From: Saussurea involucrata
Lineage: Eukaryota > Streptophyta > Magnoliopsida > Asterales > Asteraceae
Assembly: GCA_033807775.1 (NCBI GenBank)
Contig: CM066317.1
Span: 10,127,870 to 10,191,869 of the forward strand
DNA: 64,000 bases
Direction of reading: 5' to 3'
Shown piece by piece: positions 1 to 11,117 of the stretch. Made by a program: the position numbers and the translations under genes. Position 1 is the stretch's first letter. Each line of letters begins with the position of its first letter. The notes below the pieces were generated by a model that was not told where the DNA came from, did not search any database, and saw only the letters and a program-made list of their open reading frames with translations.

Positions 1-330
1 CGGAAAATCCCAACCGAAACATGATCCGAATACTTTCTATTCGGAAACACTAGCAATCCGGTTAAATAACTCATCCGGAAACCATAAAGAATCCAGGTAC
101 ACTATCCGGACAAACCACCCGAAATATCCACCCGGAACTTGCAAACCATCCGGATACATTTGTATCCGGAAAAATAATCGGAAACTCCTATCCGTAAACC
201 CCATCTGGAACTGATTCGGAGACTAATCCGGACAATACCATAATTGGAAACCGACTAAAATCACACCCGAAAACTAAAAGAATCCGGACGATGTCCGAAT
301 CTAGATTCGATCGAAATTGACTTCCAATAA
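1..330. repeat. ATCCGGA short-motif array, probable retroelement LTR or leader
   Basis: The motif ATCCGGA and one-base variants recur roughly every 20-30 bp through this stretch, in otherwise AT-rich DNA. No open frame is convincing. Read on the minus strand, the flank continues into a TATA-bearing region at about 543-551, which fits an LTR or 5' leader of a minus-strand element cut by the window edge. Membership of a named family is inference only. Confidence 0.5.
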
Positions 331-1230
331 ACGATTTGAAATTTTTGAACCGCTGGGAATCTATTACAACATGATACAAACACATTTTGAAAAGAAACTG
401 TACCTCAAAACGACTCAAACTGAAACTCCTTTAAGCCCTAATTGATAGACACTCTTGGCTCCCTTCCTCTTGACTTCAGAACACACACACATGTAGAATA
501 CGAAACCGACTCCAAATGAGGATATAAGAAGGAGGTGGTGGCTTATATAATAAACCAAAATTGGGAATAAGGACTCGCCTACACAAGAATGACGATAATA
601 CCTTAAAATTACAAAACCAACCCAAACTTACCCCAAACTAAATAACTTAAAGTAAATAAACAAGTAACCTTCTAAATCTTAAATTAAATAGAATAAGAAA
701 TGCACATTTAACTAACGAACTTACCCGACCATTACATAAATTAATTTCGAGAAAAATAACTTATGATTAGATCTACGATTTATATGCGCAAGGTGAGAGC
801 TTGGATAGAGATACACGAATTAAACCTTGTTCTTAACGAATTTATGAAATCATGCGTTGATATCAAGAGATAAAACCTGCATTTTCTAGAGATAATTATG
901 TTGTTTCCCGAGAAAGAATAACAGTTAAATTAATGATTGTGTGTTCATTTAGTTTGAACTACTTGATAACTTTTGCTACTGAAGTGTTGTATGTGAAAAC
1001 CATTAGGACTCCAACCCTCAACCGTTTTACTTCTTATAAAGTTTCCAACTTTGTTCCTTGCTTTTACTCAATAGTTTATTTAATTTAGTTGACAATTAAT
1101 TAAATTCCAAACAAATCATTAAAATTTGATGAGTGTAGTCATCGTGATACTCGGTCTTTATCTCCCTTGGTTTGATACTCGTACTTACCGTACGTATTAC
1201 TTGATTCAACATCGTATACTTGCGGCTAGA
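331..1230. other. Intergenic, no gene seen; possible LTR continuation
   Basis: AT-rich DNA with no supportable coding region. A TATA-like TTATATAAT lies at 543-551, and a short (CA)n run near 480-491. The first 300 bp may continue the LTR-like unit to the left. Confidence 0.4.
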
Positions 1231-1325
1231 ATTGTGTGGTCTTTTATTGCACCTAATGTAACTGAATGTGTGGTCCTTAATTTATTGCACATAATGTAAC
1301 CGAATGTGTGACCCTTTATTGCATT
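1231..1325. repeat. Short tandem repeat, two and a bit units of about 42-45 bp
   Basis: The phrases TGTGTGGTCCTT, TTATTGCACMTAATGTAAC and GAATGTGTG repeat in order, giving two near-identical units and a partial third. No coding potential. Confidence 0.7.
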
Positions 1326-1380
1326 AATAAATGATGTGCATAGGTGTTCATAAGAACGTGTTAATAACTATAATATATCT

Positions 1381-1687
1381 TGTGAGTTTCAGATAACAAT
1401 GATTAAACACAATAGAACTTGATTAGAGAAGAGAATTGATACAAGATATGAGTTCGATCAATATTCTCTCTCTAGAGGTCATCTCTCATTTCACACACAC
1501 CCCCTCTACGTATGCTATCTCTAATTACCTCTCTTTGACCTACACTCACAATTCCCTTACAATTACCTATTTATACCTTTGACTTTCTTAGCCAATACCC
1601 TTGACTTTGACCATTTCTTACTAGACTTTGACTATTGTTGACTATTACAATTATACCCTAAATCTTGAATACATTTTGGTACTAACA
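1381..1687 (-). repeat. Element A LTR, left (3' LTR)
   Basis: 307 bp, from TGTGAGTTTCAG to ACTAACA. It is the same LTR family as 14254-14539, 42933-43228 and 43698-43984. The neighbouring polypurine tract (minus strand ATAGGGGGAGAT, 1688-1699) fixes it as the 3' LTR. Confidence 0.88.
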
Positions 1688-4277
1688 ATCTCCCCCTATG
1701 GATTCAAGATTTAAAAAATTTATGACAACAGTCTTAAGCTCTTTTGATCTTTAGATCTTCAACACTTTAAACTTTTTGAGGAATCTTCAAATAAGCTTTA
1801 TCTTCAAGAATCCACTGTGACAGCTTTAATCTTCATTAGGCTCTACTGAAACAAATAGTCAACAAGTCTTGAAATGAGAACTTCATATATTCGAATCTTC
1901 GTATCGTTAATCTTTGCATCTTTGACTTTTGGCAAATTTCTTCAGTTTTGGACGGGATTTGAGGTTTTAAAGGGCTTTAAGCTTTAAGACATTCTTGAAT
2001 AATCTTTAAGCACGAACTGTCTTTGTATCTTCACACATTTGAACATCTTGAACAATCTGTCTTGAACTTATCTCTTGAAAACATTGTATCATGAACTTCC
2101 TCGACTTTGACGAATATCTCTTTGACTCTTGGTAATTGAAATATTCGAATTATCTTCTCTTTTCTTCTGTTTGATATTTCTCCCCATTTTTGATGATTGT
2201 GAGCATTATGATCATCAAAGCTCTTGTTCAACTTCATCAGTGTTTGAATACCAGAAACAATCTCCTCCTTTTGATCTGTTTAACCGCCAATTCCAAAAAA
2301 AATGTTTATCTGAATCTTTTCAAATTCAGATTGCATAAATGTGGTAACCCTGAAACAACAGATGAATTAGTTAAAATGCTTGTAAGTTGCACGGAGCCAC
2401 TTAGTACAACGAATGTACTTTGGAAAGGAGCTTTTTGATGTTCACTCCTCTAGGGCTTCCATTCAATCATCAAAAAACACTAGGGAATCTCTATGAACGT
2501 TATGACAAGAAAACATATTCCTTGTGTGTATGTGCAAGTATAGAAATGATTGAAGCAACTTATGCTTGAATAATAGGCTCAAATTGTGTAAACTGTTGAG
2601 ACAGCAACAAGTTTTCCACGGACTCAATGTACATGGTTGAAGTGCGAAGGTAGGGCAAATTTCTTCTTTTTCAATATCCAAATCTTCCGAATGAAGATTA
2701 GATAGATAATATGTTGCGTCCCCAAGAAAATTGAAACATTTCTTTGTTGAGAAAGAAATGAGTAGCTGGTGGGGTTAAAGCAAGAGTTGGCATGGGCTCA
2801 CTGCCTGTTTCAATGATGGTCACCAAAGAATGTGAACCAATCAGTAATGTGGCTGCCCGACTCAGAAAGTGGTTGGTGCAGAGTTCTCTTATTCTCTTAA
2901 CTCTGTTCTCACACCCTCTATCTGTTTTTAATCTGCTCACCTCTAACCAATCTCTCTTTTACATTTTACCTTATGAGATTACTCAACCGGATGAGTTATC
3001 TCCCTCACTCTTTGATTTCAACCTCTCACCCCTCAATCACTCAATGTTAACTTCTTGGGTAGGAAACACTGGTTAACGTGGATCCATAGAAGTACAATGT
3101 AGCTCACACACTGATCCCCATGAAATTTTATCCTAAAATGATGTGTTGTTCAACAGTTTAGCTTGAACAAATATGAATCTCAACCGCTGAATTACATTGT
3201 CATCAGAATGTACGCTCCTCAATAATATCATGAAATAATTGAGCATTTGAACTTTGAAGATTTCTCAAAACAAGAATATTGAAAGAATGAAATGAATACA
3301 AAATACTTGTTTGAGAATCTGACAATGTATCAATTTGATCAAATAGGAAGGATAATCATTAAGGAATAGGGTATCAAAGAATTGAATTTTGTTTATATGA
3401 ACAAATATAAACAATCTTTGAATGAAACGCTTAAGTTATTATGCTGAAAGAATATGATGCTCAACAAAATTGGAAATACAAACGGGAGTATTACCATCGA
3501 AAAATTGTTTCGTTTTGAGACATGGTAATAACAAAGTTGATAAGAAGCTGAACCGGTGTGTATGAATACTTGAAAGTATAAAAAAGATAATACATAGGTA
3601 TTAATCTTTGGATACACACGGTCAAAAATAATGATGTAACAACCCGAGATATACATGAAAAACATTTAAAATCACACTTCTAAATTCATAAAATCTTTTT
3701 GAATTAGAGAAGTGGTTTGAACATTTAAGAATACATTTTTCATGCTTGAAAGTTGTTCTTCTTTCAAACAATCTCAGATTAAGTGCAGAAGATACTTACA
3801 GTCATAAGTTTAAGCTCCCCCTCAAAACATGATAGACTGATTTAAAAATCAGATTAGCTCCCCCTCAAAATCTGCAAAAGATCTTAATTGAACAAAATCA
3901 ATAGATATAACAATCAAAGTTTAAAAACAATGAAGCACGAGTTCTAAACTGATGTGTTTAGAAGTCAAACACATTGAAGAACGAGTCCTGATCTGAGATG
4001 ATCAGAAGTCATAACTTGTAAGCTCGGGTTCTAAACTGAAGTGTTTAGAAGCCATAATATCTTTGAAATCTGAGTTCTAAACTGATGTGTTTAGAAACCA
4101 TTATTGTGTATGCCCCCCCCCCCCCCCTACAAAGAAACATAAAAAGACATGTCAATAAGCACAAAATATATCAAAAATTTAGAATCTCTCCCCCTGAAAT
4201 TATGCATATGGTTTCAGCACAGGTACTCTTCTTCAAATTGCACACTTCTTCTTTGTTTTCCGGTCATGTGTTTGGTA

Positions 4278-4291
4278 GCTCTGATACCAAT
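4278..4291 (-). other. Primer binding site of element A (initiator tRNA-Met type)
   Basis: On the minus strand it reads ATTGGTATCAGAGC directly after the LTR, the standard plant copia primer site complementary to the 3' end of initiator tRNA-Met. Confidence 0.9.
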
Positions 4292-4600
4292 TGAGAGTTT
4301 CAGATAACAATGATTAATACAATAGAACTTAATTAGAGAAGAGAATTGATACAAGATATGAGTTAGATCTAGTCTCTCTTTAGAGGGTCATCTCTCTATT
4401 ACACACACACACACACACACTCTCCACGTATGCAAACCTCTACAATGACCTCTCTTGTGCTACACTCACAATTCCCTCACAATACACTATTTATATGCTT
4501 TGACTTTAACATTTACATTTACTTTGACATTTACATTGACTTTGACTATTGTTGACTCTTTACAAATACCCTAAATCTTGAATACATTTTGGTACTAACA
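4292..4600 (-). repeat. Element A LTR, right (5' LTR, shared with a truncated second unit)
   Basis: 309 bp, ending GGTACTAACA. It is flanked on the left by the primer site and on the right by a polypurine tract and 3' interior sequence, so it serves as the 5' LTR of one unit and the 3' LTR of a second, truncated unit. It includes a (CA)10 run near 4391-4410. Confidence 0.85.
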
Positions 4601-4772
4601 TTCCCCCCTATGGATTCAAGATTTAAAAATTTATAACGACAATCTTCAGCTCTTTAATCTTCAGGTCTTCAACACTTTAAACTCTTTGACGAATCTTCAG
4701 ATAAGCTTTATCTTCAATTAACTCTTCAGAAACAAATAGTCACAAAGTCTTGAAACAATAATTATATCATCA

Positions 4773-5159
4773 TCATCTTAATTTTGATTTTTAATTGTTT
4801 CTGTTACACTTGTCTTGATCTTCTGATAAAATTTGTTGTATTTATCTCGTCTCATGCATATTTCTGATAGATATACATGTATTGTTGAAAGTTGTTCAAG
4901 ACACTCAGCGTGGACTCGTCACTACCCCTAATCAACGCTATGAAATTGAGGAGTCCTAGGTAGGTCTCTTTGCTTTATTTTCCATTCATCAATGGCAAAT
5001 TCATATTAATGTTGTACTTACGTAGTGCAATCTTGAAGCACAATAAGGTAAATTAGGGTTTCAATTGTACTATGTTGTTTTGATGTTTCATGTTTCTGTT
5101 GGAAGATATAATCTAGGTTTCAATTGATTTGAGTTTAATTGGTACTTTTGTTTTCACGT
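4773..5159. other. Spacer or intron between element A and the SNF7 relic
   Basis: No gene is recognised. A phrase of the form TAGGG(T)TTCAATTG appears near 5055 and 5113 and again in the inverted repeats of the next feature. The missing 5' exons of the SNF7 gene would be expected here but are not seen. Confidence 0.4.
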
Positions 5160-5287
5160 AGATTTCACTTAGGGTGTCAATTGTTGAGAAAATTTTAGTA
5201 AACCAATAGCAACTCAACTACATTACATGATTATAAAAGTGTAGCTTTTAGAATAACACACAACAATTGACACCCTAAGTTAAATCT
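5160..5287. mobile_element. Small inverted-repeat element (MITE-like) in an SNF7 intron
   Basis: Two 27-bp arms, 5160-5186 and 5261-5287, are reverse complements with one mismatch; the core is ACTTAGGGTGTCAATTGTTG. The 74-bp centre is AT-rich. The size and perfect arms suggest a MITE or fold-back element. No clear target duplication was found, so the superfamily is open. Confidence 0.65.
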
Positions 5288-5408
5288 TGGTGCTACATGG
5301 GTTCTCCAGCTTTTCAATTCATTCCTTTATTGCAATGAATACACGTTTTTTAGGAGATTCTTAATGACAGATATTATATGGTTGCAGTTTTGGATTGAAA
5401 TTTATGCA

Positions 5409-6459
5409 GCGGCGATACAATGTTTAAAGCCAAAAAGACTTAATGAACAGCAAGTTGAACAACTTGGTAATTTTCAATTGCGCATTCATGATCATGTGCC
5501 TTTGTAATTTTGTATAATCAAAACACAAACAATTATAATATTTGTTTTATTTGCATGAACAATTATTCTAACTAATCAATATGTGTCTGGGTACCAGATA
5601 ATAATGCTTGAAGGTGCACAAGCTACCACTGAGACAGTGGATGCTTTGAGAACTGGAGCTCAAGCAATGAAGGCAATGCAAAAGGCCGTGTAAGTTGTAC
5701 ATTTTATTGTGTTAGCATCTCCAATCATTTTCTGATTATTAATTAAACAAATAATTAAATAATGTAGTTATATTGTAGAGAGCTCCCCACATGTAGGGAG
5801 TGGGATAATGTGATACTATTTTGTAAAAATAAATGTGGGAGTTATGGAAAGCCCCATTGTTTGTAACCAAATCAACTTATCCGATCAGGGAACTAATGTT
5901 ATAAACCAGAAAATAAGATAAGAAGAATACATTTAACATATTTGTAATACTTGACCATTTTGTAGTCCATATATTCCAAGTCCACTTTTAAATTGATATT
6001 ATATATGCCTTTACTTATGGTCTTAATGCATTTTTGAGATACACGAATATTGATGATGTGGACAAAACAATTAATGGATGAGATAAACGAGCAAACGGAG
6101 AACATGAAACAAATCCAGGAAGCATTGTCAGCACCTATTGGTGCAGCAGCTGATTTTGATGAGGCATGGACTGACTTCTTTTACTTATATTGTTTGATTT
6201 CGTTGTCATATGGACCAAATTTCGACTGCAAAGTTGATGATTTAATTTTGTAAGTGTAAAAATGCAGGATGAGTTGGAGGCTGAACTTGAAGAGTTAGTA
6301 GGAGCTGAGTTGGAGGAACAACTTTTGTAGCCTGCCACAACTGCCCCTACAGCTCCAATCCATGTGCCAGCTGGAAGACAACCAACACGTCTAGCTCCAC
6401 GGAAGAACACAGCTGAAGAAGATGAACTTGCTGCATTGCAGGCAGAAATGACACTTTAA
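5409..6459 (+). pseudogene. SNF7/VPS32 (ESCRT-III, CHMP4-type) pseudogene, 3' four exons
   Basis: SNF7/VPS32 polymerises on endosomal membranes as the main ESCRT-III filament and drives multivesicular-body sorting. Exon-like blocks at about 5410-5495, 5598-5689, 6043-6163 and 6268-6459 encode in order AAIQCL..EQQVEQLGNFQLRIHD, IMLEGAQATTETVDALRTGA, IDDVDK..DEINEQTENMKQ and DELEAELEEL..TAEEDELAALQAEM. These are the C-terminal two thirds of the family, with AT-rich introns kept. Breaks: the N-terminal basic-helix exons are absent, a 4-bp insertion lies in the DDVDKT/DEIN region (about 6072-6076), TAG at 6328-6330 replaces the Gln after EEQLL, and the third donor reads GC instead of GT. Retained introns mean a DNA-level duplicate, not a retrocopy. 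Element A sits just upstream, where the lost exons belong. Confidence 0.85.
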
Positions 6460-7148
6460 AGGTCAGTTTCTTCATTGAAATCTGTTTTGTTTTGTTTTAT
6501 TGTTTTCTTATGAATATGTTTTTCTGATAATTAAAACTTACACTTTGTTTACTGCCATTGGGAACACTACCGATTTGGTCACCTTGGTTTATTAATAATG
6601 TGATTAGAAGAAAGCCCTTGACTTGTAATAATACAAAAGTGAAGTTATTTATTTATTTATAGGTAAAATTAGAACATCAATTTGTTTTTTTTATCGTTAA
6701 ACCATGGTGGCCAAAATATGTTCTTTTTCCCATTCTTAGTATAAACAGTGCCCCTTTTGTTGGACACATTTTCCCTTCTTTACTTCAAATGTGATGGTTT
6801 GGTTTTTTTTCATATACTGAAATACATAATGAACTTTGATAACAAGATTTTTTTAAAAGTGTATGTGGTAATGTTGATTTCTGTTTCCAGATTTGTGAAA
6901 CTTATGGAGTTTGTTAAATTTTTATTGGCTGACAAGAACAATTTTACACACTTCTTTCAGGTTCAATTCAATTTACAGTTGGAAGATTCTGTAAAGATCG
7001 GAGGTATGAAATATGGTGATAAATTTGATCTGTTCAATTCATTCACATCAACGCGAATTGTTTGTGTGATCGATGACTTCTATTTTATTAGGAATGGAAA
7101 AGGATTAAAGTGTTCATTTGTTGGTGTATGTCGTATGGGTACAATGTT
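6460..7148. other. 3' flank of the SNF7 pseudogene, no gene supported
   Basis: T-rich 3'-UTR-like DNA. An open frame of about 136 codons from 6748 shows no recognisable motif and runs into the LTR of element B, so I treat it as chance. Confidence 0.45.
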
Positions 7149-7798
7149 TGTTGGGTGATTTCGGGAAATCGTGGGAAAGAAGTGTGATAGAATAGCTTGG
7201 ATAAAAACAGAGATCGCGTGAGAGCTCGCTTTCCGTAAGTGATATTTCGACACTATACTGCCCGGGTATCACGAAATTCACTCGAGGATAATCTCTATTT
7301 TTCAGTGTGTCGATTAAGGCAGAAATCGACTCATACTTATACACCTTAGAAAATCGTAACCGACCCATATTGATACTGATAATAATATATCATTTACTGA
7401 GATTGATTGTGGAATTAAAGAGGGCAGTTACAAACGTGAAAAGACATACCAGACGCTGGCGCCAGTCAACTGGCGCCAGCATCAGCGCCGGTAAACGAAC
7501 AGAGCTTGGCGCCAGTCTCCGCGCCAGTCAACTGGCGCCGGCATCAGCGCCAACAAACAAACAGAGCTTGGCGGCGCCAGCAAACTGGGGCCAACACTGG
7601 CGCCGACGCCCAGTTCACAAAACCACTTTGTAACGTGCCAATCTTAACCGTCCAACAGTCCCGGGTTCTAGTTAGCTTACACGAGTGTACACTCCACACC
7701 TCCTAACTCATGTTATAGCTTAGCTAACAACCCCATTATTATCTTTATGAATCCAATTACACAAAATGAACCTGATGATTTCACTAAAATCACCAACA
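7149..7798 (-). repeat. Element B 3' LTR with GGCGCC-rich block
   Basis: 650 bp, from TGTTGGGTGATTT to AATCACCAACA. About 7450-7610 is a GC-rich block of repeated GGCGCCAG and GCGCCAGT words inside an otherwise AT-rich LTR. Both ends share an imperfect terminal inverted repeat TGTTGG(G)TGATTT. Confidence 0.93.
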
Positions 7799-7813
7799 TT
7801 CCTCCCCCATTTT
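7799..7813 (-). other. Polypurine tract of element B
   Basis: On the minus strand a G-rich purine run (AATGGGGGAGGAA) immediately precedes the 3' LTR, the expected plus-strand primer position. Confidence 0.85.
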
Positions 7814-8309
7814 ATTGCAATCATTGATTCACAAAATAAAAGTTCAATACAGGTAAACAAACTCATGCATAAATGAAAATATCTAAAAGATTGAATTTTC
7901 ATCTTAGTACATTACACATTTTAAATACTCGAGAATCCGGGTGTCTTATGGATTAAACCCGTCAACCCATTTGAGTACCAGAAAATAACATACACATGAA
8001 TTTAAATGATTCTCTAAAGTATAAATTTGACACTATACAGGCCGTGTGTCCTTATCCATTCGTGAGTGCATCAAAGCCAAGTCCAAGCTTCTTGAAGCGG
8101 CCACACTTCACACTCATATAGGTAGTTCGTTTCTTCATGCACCTGCACATGCATTTTTACAAAAGAACGATTACCTCCTTCACTTGCAGTACCGAGCACA
8201 TACCGTGGGATGATCATCTTGTGCTCCAATCCCTTAGAGTGAGCTTTCCCATTGAATTCAACTTCTAACGTTGTATTAGAATGGAATTGGGTATCTCACC
8301 GTTAGGGAT

Positions 8310-9605
8310 TTAGATGGACTTTAATCCCATCCCTATCACCAACTTGTGAACCAAGTCCCTAACTAACCCCTTAGTCAAGTGGTCCGCTAAATTTTGTTGC
8401 GACCGAACAAATTCAACCGAAATCACCCCATTCGTGATTAGCTCACGAATCATGCTATGTCTAACACCTAAGTGTCTAGACTTGCCATTAAATACTTGAC
8501 TATAAGCTTTAGCCAAAGTAGCCTCACTATCACAACGGATAGAAATGGGTGATATTGGTTTCGGCCATAATGGAATTTCATGGACCAAATTCCTTAGCCA
8601 TTCCGCCTCTTTACCGGCAGCGGCTAATGCCACAAATTCCGACTCCATTGTCGAACTCGTGATGCAAGTTTGCTTCTTGGAAGCCCATGAGATGGCACCT
8701 CCCCCAAGCCAGTACACCCAACCACTCGTAGAAGAGTGATCTTCCAAATTGGTGATCCAACTTGCATCCGAATATCCCTCCAATATCTAAGGAAACCCAA
8801 CATATGACAAACCATAATCAATGGTTTTCTTCAAGTATTTGAATACTCGTCTTATCGCTTGCCAATGATGAATACTAGGATTACTAGTATACCTACTCAA
8901 CTTTCCTATGGCAAAATCGATATCCGACCTAGTGCTTGTCATGGCATACATCAAGCATCCAATAGCCTTTGAGTACTCGAGTTGTGACACCGCTTCACCC
9001 GTGTTGGGAATAAGCTTCACACTCGAATCCCATGGAGTACTCACCGGAGAAAAATCAAAGCAATTAAATTTCTTTAATACTTTCTCAATGTAATGAGATT
9101 GCGTAATTGCAATCCCTTTGTGCTCGCTCTTGATCCTTATTCCAAGGATCACCTCCGCCTCTCCCATATCTTTCATGGATAAACTTGACGACAAAAACTC
9201 TTTGGTTTTCCCAACTTGATTTTGGTCGGTGCCAAAGATCAACATGTCGTCAACGTATAAGCAAATGATTACACCGTTACCGGATGTGTCAAATTTGCTA
9301 TATACACACTTGTCCGCTTGGTTTATCATAAAACCATTGGACAAGATGACCTCATCAAATTTCTGATGCCATTGTTTGGGTGCTTGTTTCAGCCCATACA
9401 ATGATTTTACAAGTTTACATACCTTATGCTCCATCCCGGGCATAACAAAACCTTCTGGTTGTTTCATGTAAACTTCCTCCTCCAAATCACCATTCAAGAA
9501 TGCCGTTTTGATATCTATTTGGTGAATCACTAAATTGTGGATAGCTCATAAGGCTATCAACAATCTAATCGTGGAGATCCTTGCTACCGGGGCATAGGTA
9601 TCAAA
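8310..9605 (-). pseudogene. Element B reverse transcriptase and RNase H region (broken)
   Basis: This is the C-terminal part of a copia Pol. The reverse transcriptase part contains IDIKTAFLNGDLEEEVYM..QPEGF, the copia signature, and the catalytic YVDDM box followed by LIFGTD. The RNase H part has GYSDASW, the CDSEA metal-binding motif and the terminal HLTKGL and MGLK tail, ending at a natural stop at 8310-8312. In-frame stops at 9606-9608, 9546-9548 and 8787-8789 interrupt it. It continues directly from the integrase segment upstream. Confidence 0.92.
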
Positions 9606-11117
9606 CTAATCGATGCCTTCCCGTTGCCTAAAGCCTTGGATTACTAATCGAGCTTTGAACTTGTCGATTGATCCATCCGCTTTCATCTTCCTTTTGAAGA
9701 TCCACTTGCATCCCAATGGTTTGCAATCCGGTGGCAAGTCTGATAATACCCAAGTATTATTCCCCATGATGGAGTCCATCTCATCATGTATTGCTTCTTT
9801 CCAGAAAGCAACATCTTGAGACTTCATAGCCTCATCAAATGATTTTGGATCCTCCACAACACTATAACAGTAAAGGAATTGAGATCCAATCTCATCTCTT
9901 GATCCCTCTACCAAGTATACTTGGAAATCGGGACCAAAAGATTTTTCAATCCTTCCTCTGTTGCTTCTTCGAAGCATCGGAGATTCGGTTGGAACAATTG
10001 TTTGTTCTTCAACCTCGCTAGTTTTACTAGTACTTGGAACTATATCCTTCAGCCTAAGTATTGAAGAGAATCTAGTCTCATCAAAAATTACATTTCTCGA
10101 TTCTATAACGGTGTGAATCGCTATAGAATCATTAGGTTCAATAACATAGAACCTATAAGCTTTGGAATGCTCGGCATATCCAACAAAGATGCAGTCAATA
10201 CCTTTCTCACCCAAAGTCTTCCTTTTGGGTTCGGGTAGTCGAACAACCGCTCGACAGCCCCAAACTCGAATATAACTCAAGTTAGGCCTTTTCTTGAACC
10301 AAAGTTCATATGGGGTAATCTTGTTTTTATTGGGAACTCGATTCAGCAAATAACAAGCAGTGAGCATGGCTTCACCCCAAAATCCATCACTCAAACCCGA
10401 GTAGGATAACATAGAGTTCACCATTTCTTTCAGAACTATATTTTTCTGTTCCGCCACACCATTTTGCTGTGGTGTATAAGGCGCCGTAGTCTCATGAATG
10501 ATTCCTACGGATTGGAAAAACATGGGGTCGTAATACTCCCCACCATGATCGGTGCATAAACACTTTATAAAGCAATTCATTTGCAATTCAACCTCCGTTT
10601 TAAAAACTTTAAATTTAACCAACGCTTCTTCTTTTGAATGTAACAAGTATACATAGCAAAACCGTGAAGCGTCGTCAATAAAAGTGACAACATACTTTTT
10701 ATTACCAAAAGATGGAGTTGAATGCAAATCACAAAGATCACTATGAATTAATTCAAGCACCGACGAGTCCCTTTTCATGTTAGGAAAAGGTTGTCTAGTG
10801 ATCTTTGTTAACATGCAAGTTTTACACTTCTCGGTTTTAATATCAAAAGTCGGAATAAGACCGTCTTTTGACATTTCAACCATTCGCTTAAAATTAACAT
10901 GACCAAGCCTTGCATGCCATAAATTGGAATCAACACAAATGCCATTTGCAACAAAAACAGAATTTGAAACAAAATTCATTTTATTCAAATTCAACATAAA
11001 CATTTTATTTAACAAATAACCAAATCCAACAAAAGAGCCACCCTTTGACAAGATAAACTTGTCCGACTCATAAACTTGCCTATATCCTATCTTATTCAAG
11101 ATGCTACCGGAAACCAA
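9606..11117 (-). pseudogene. Element B integrase and start of reverse transcriptase (open segment, 503 codons)
   Basis: Integrase inserts the cDNA into host DNA. Visible are the HHCC zinc region (LWHARLGHVNF..CKTCMLTK), the catalytic triad in HSDLCD, CTDHGGEY and PQQNGVAEQ, and the GKG-like C-terminal region leading to WKEAIHDEMDSI..NNTWVLSDLPP at the start of reverse transcriptase. The segment is intact over 503 codons but bounded by stops at both ends, so no full polyprotein can be made. It is flanked by Gag-protease upstream. Confidence 0.93.

Larger units (their letters stand above)
1381..4772 (-). mobile_element. Element A: non-autonomous LTR retrotransposon without gag, with an extra 3' fragment
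   Basis: Two direct repeats, 1381-1687 and 4292-4600, begin TGTGAG/TGAGAG and end GGTACTAACA. On the minus strand the right copy is the 5' LTR, followed by an initiator tRNA-Met-type primer site (4278-4291). The left copy is preceded by a polypurine tract. The 2.6-kb interior has no protein and matches the 3' non-coding part of elements X and Y. At about 4277 the interior jumps from the protease remnant straight to the primer site, so Gag and leader are deleted. After the right LTR, another polypurine tract and about 170 bp of 3' interior follow, as in an LTR-interior-LTR-interior tandem left by unequal recombination. No target duplication is seen. Confidence 0.85.

Noticed and set aside
6748..7158. 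136-codon open frame before element B
   Set aside because: No recognisable motif, hydrophobic AT-rich composition, and it ends inside an LTR.
7307..7706. Ala/Pro/Arg-rich frames in the element B LTR (also at 12474-12743)
   Set aside because: They come from the GGCGCC-word block inside LTRs; the same frames occur in both LTRs and have no domain.
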